Source: Parachlamydiaceae bacterium | GTDB lineage: Bacteria; Chlamydiota; Chlamydiia; Chlamydiales; Parachlamydiaceae | Length of the DNA stretch: 5,724 bases | Assembly: GCA_013817115.1 (NCBI GenBank) | Contig: JACDDG010000177.1 | Location: 1 to 5,724 of the forward strand | Direction of reading: 5' to 3' | In this document: positions 4,767 through 5,724 of the stretch, piece by piece | Layout: each line of letters begins with the position of its first letter | How positions within the stretch are numbered: the stretch's first letter is position 1 | Made by a program: the position numbers and the translations under genes | Notes under the pieces: model-generated | The model's database searches: none | Told to the model about the DNA's origin: nothing | What the model saw: only the letters and a program-made list of their open reading frames with translations

Positions 4767-5724
4767 TTAATCTTTCATCGAAAGTAGGAATTCAACATTA
4801 CTACTTGTTTTCTTTAAGCGCCCAAGGAACAGATTCATGGCATCGCCGGGAGCCAAATCAGCCAACGCTTCACGCAAGAGGTAGATTTTCTCAAGTTCGT
4901 TTGGATGGTAAAGCAGTTCCTCTTTACGCGTTCCACTCTTGATTACATCGATAGCAGGGAAAGTACGGCGATCAGCCAAACGGCGATCCAGTACCAATTC
5001 CATATTGCCGGTACCTTTGAACTCTTCAAAGATGACCTCGTCCATTCTCGAACCGGTGTCGATTAGGGCCGTTGCGATGATTGTTAGAGATCCACCTTGT
5101 TCAATGTTTCTTGCAGCACCGAAAAAATGCTTAGGCTTATGTAAGGCATTAGAATCGATACCACCAGTCAGGATTTTTCCTGAGTGAGGCTGTACAGTGT
5201 TGTATGCACGAGCAAGACGAGTAATAGAATCGAGCAAGATGATGACGTCATTACCATATTCAACAAGCCTACGAGCCTTTTCAAGCACCATTTCAGCGAT
5301 TTGAACATGTCTTTCCGGTGGTTCATCGAAAGTTGAAGCGATTACTTCACCCTTGACGATACGTTGCATGTCGGTGACTTCTTCAGGTCTTTCGCCGATG
5401 AGCAACATAATCAACGTAATTTCAGGATTGTTCGTTGCAATAGCGTTAGCCATATTTTGTAAGAGAATTGTTTTACCTGTTTTAGGAGGAGCAACAATCA
5501 ATCCACGCTGACCTTTACCAATAGGAGCAACTAAATCAAGTACTCGCATACCGAGGCGATCTTTAGTCGTTTCCATTACTAACCGTTTTTCAGGATAGAG
5601 AGGAGTTAAGTTTTCAAATAAAACACGCTCTCTAGCCTTTTCGGGAGCTCTTCCATTAATTGTATCAACTTTCAGAAGGGCAAAGTATTTTTCTTTTTCT
5701 TTTGGTGGACGAATGGTACCGTAG
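4767..5724 (-). CDS. rho: Transcription termination factor Rho, C-terminal 318 residues (5' end outside window)
   Basis: Rho is a hexameric, RNA-dependent ATPase/helicase that ends transcription of untranslated RNA. The visible frame stays open to the right edge, where [19 protein letters not shown] and [14 protein letters not shown] precede the internal Met at 5576. That Met is not the start: about 100 N-terminal residues, including most of the RNA-binding cold-shock domain, are outside. Counting from 5576, the ATPase core shows Walker A APPKTGKT (29-36), the catalytic-glutamate segment [12 protein letters not shown], Walker B with its sensor region [18 protein letters not shown], the Q-loop SGKILTGG, the R-loop [12 protein letters not shown] and the arginine-finger segment SGTRKEELL. 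The protein ends LLSMKD then TAA. One oddity is that the Asp before the catalytic Glu in E. coli (D210) is Gly here, a GGC codon at 5394-5396. The gene leads the operon with 3864-4754 downstream. Confidence 0.98.
   Translation of the reverse strand, partial: YGTIRPPKEKEKYFALLKVDTINGRAPEKARERVLFENLTPLYPEKRLVMETTKDRLGMRVLDLVAPIGKGQRGLIVAPPKTGKTILLQNMANAIATNNPEITLIMLLIGERPEEVTDMQRIVKGEVIASTFDEPPERHVQIAEMVLEKARRLVEYGNDVIILLDSITRLARAYNTVQPHSGKILTGGIDSNALHKPKHFFGAARNIEQGGSLTIIATALIDTGSRMDEVIFEEFKGTGNMELVLDRRLADRRTFPAIDVIKSGTRKEELLYHPNELEKIYLLREALADLAPGDAMNLFLGRLKKTSSNVEFLLSMKD

Noticed and set aside
4742..5187. Two plus-strand open frames of 66 and 82 codons
   Set aside because: Antisense to rho (and to the junction with its neighbour), whose coding sense is unmistakable.
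5574..5576. Met at 5576 as the start of Rho
   Set aside because: The frame continues upstream with typical Rho sequence to the window edge, so this is an internal Met.

Overview
The window looks like a stretch of AT-rich bacterial chromosome with islands of GC-rich palindromic repeats. The best taxonomic clue is the partial Rho at the right edge. Its C-terminal style, the repeat-rich intergenic DNA and the neighbouring single-span membrane protein would fit an environmental, amoeba-associated member of the Chlamydiae (Parachlamydia-like). This is inference from memory of family style, not a database result.

Layout, left to right. Positions 1-700 hold a small multidrug resistance (SMR, SugE/Gdx-like) transporter gene, bracketed by inverted copies of a ~70-bp repeat. 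The right-hand copy pairs with a third copy to make a 154-bp foldback (MITE-like) element. Positions 691-873 are a cluster of GC-rich palindromes, including an inverted-repeat element with an 11-bp tandem duplication in one arm. Positions 874-1254 are non-coding and end in a promoter-like region. Positions 1255-2325 are one reading frame interrupted by a single in-frame TAA. Its larger part carries the His / Glu-Ala / Cys-Ser-Gln-Leu signature of a permuted papain-fold (YiiX-like, NlpC/P60-superfamily) cysteine hydrolase. This looks like a gene broken by a nonsense mutation, or one split in two. It runs tail-to-tail into, and overlaps by 164 nt, a minus-strand gene for a coiled-coil protein with an internal J-domain (2162-3271).

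Positions 3272-3863 are non-coding and contain a 32-bp perfect palindrome that probably acts as a bidirectional terminator. Positions 3864-5724 form a leftward operon: transcription terminator Rho (5' end outside the window), followed after 12 nt by a membrane-anchored protein with a duplicated ~60-residue domain flanking a winged-helix-like segment.

Rho and the membrane-anchored protein look like a conserved chromosomal backbone. The region from 1 to about 2300 looks like an accessory, repeat-invaded segment with a possibly mobile transporter cassette and a decaying hydrolase gene. The items most worth a second look are the interrupted hydrolase, the repeat-bracketed SMR gene and the duplicated-domain partner of rho.
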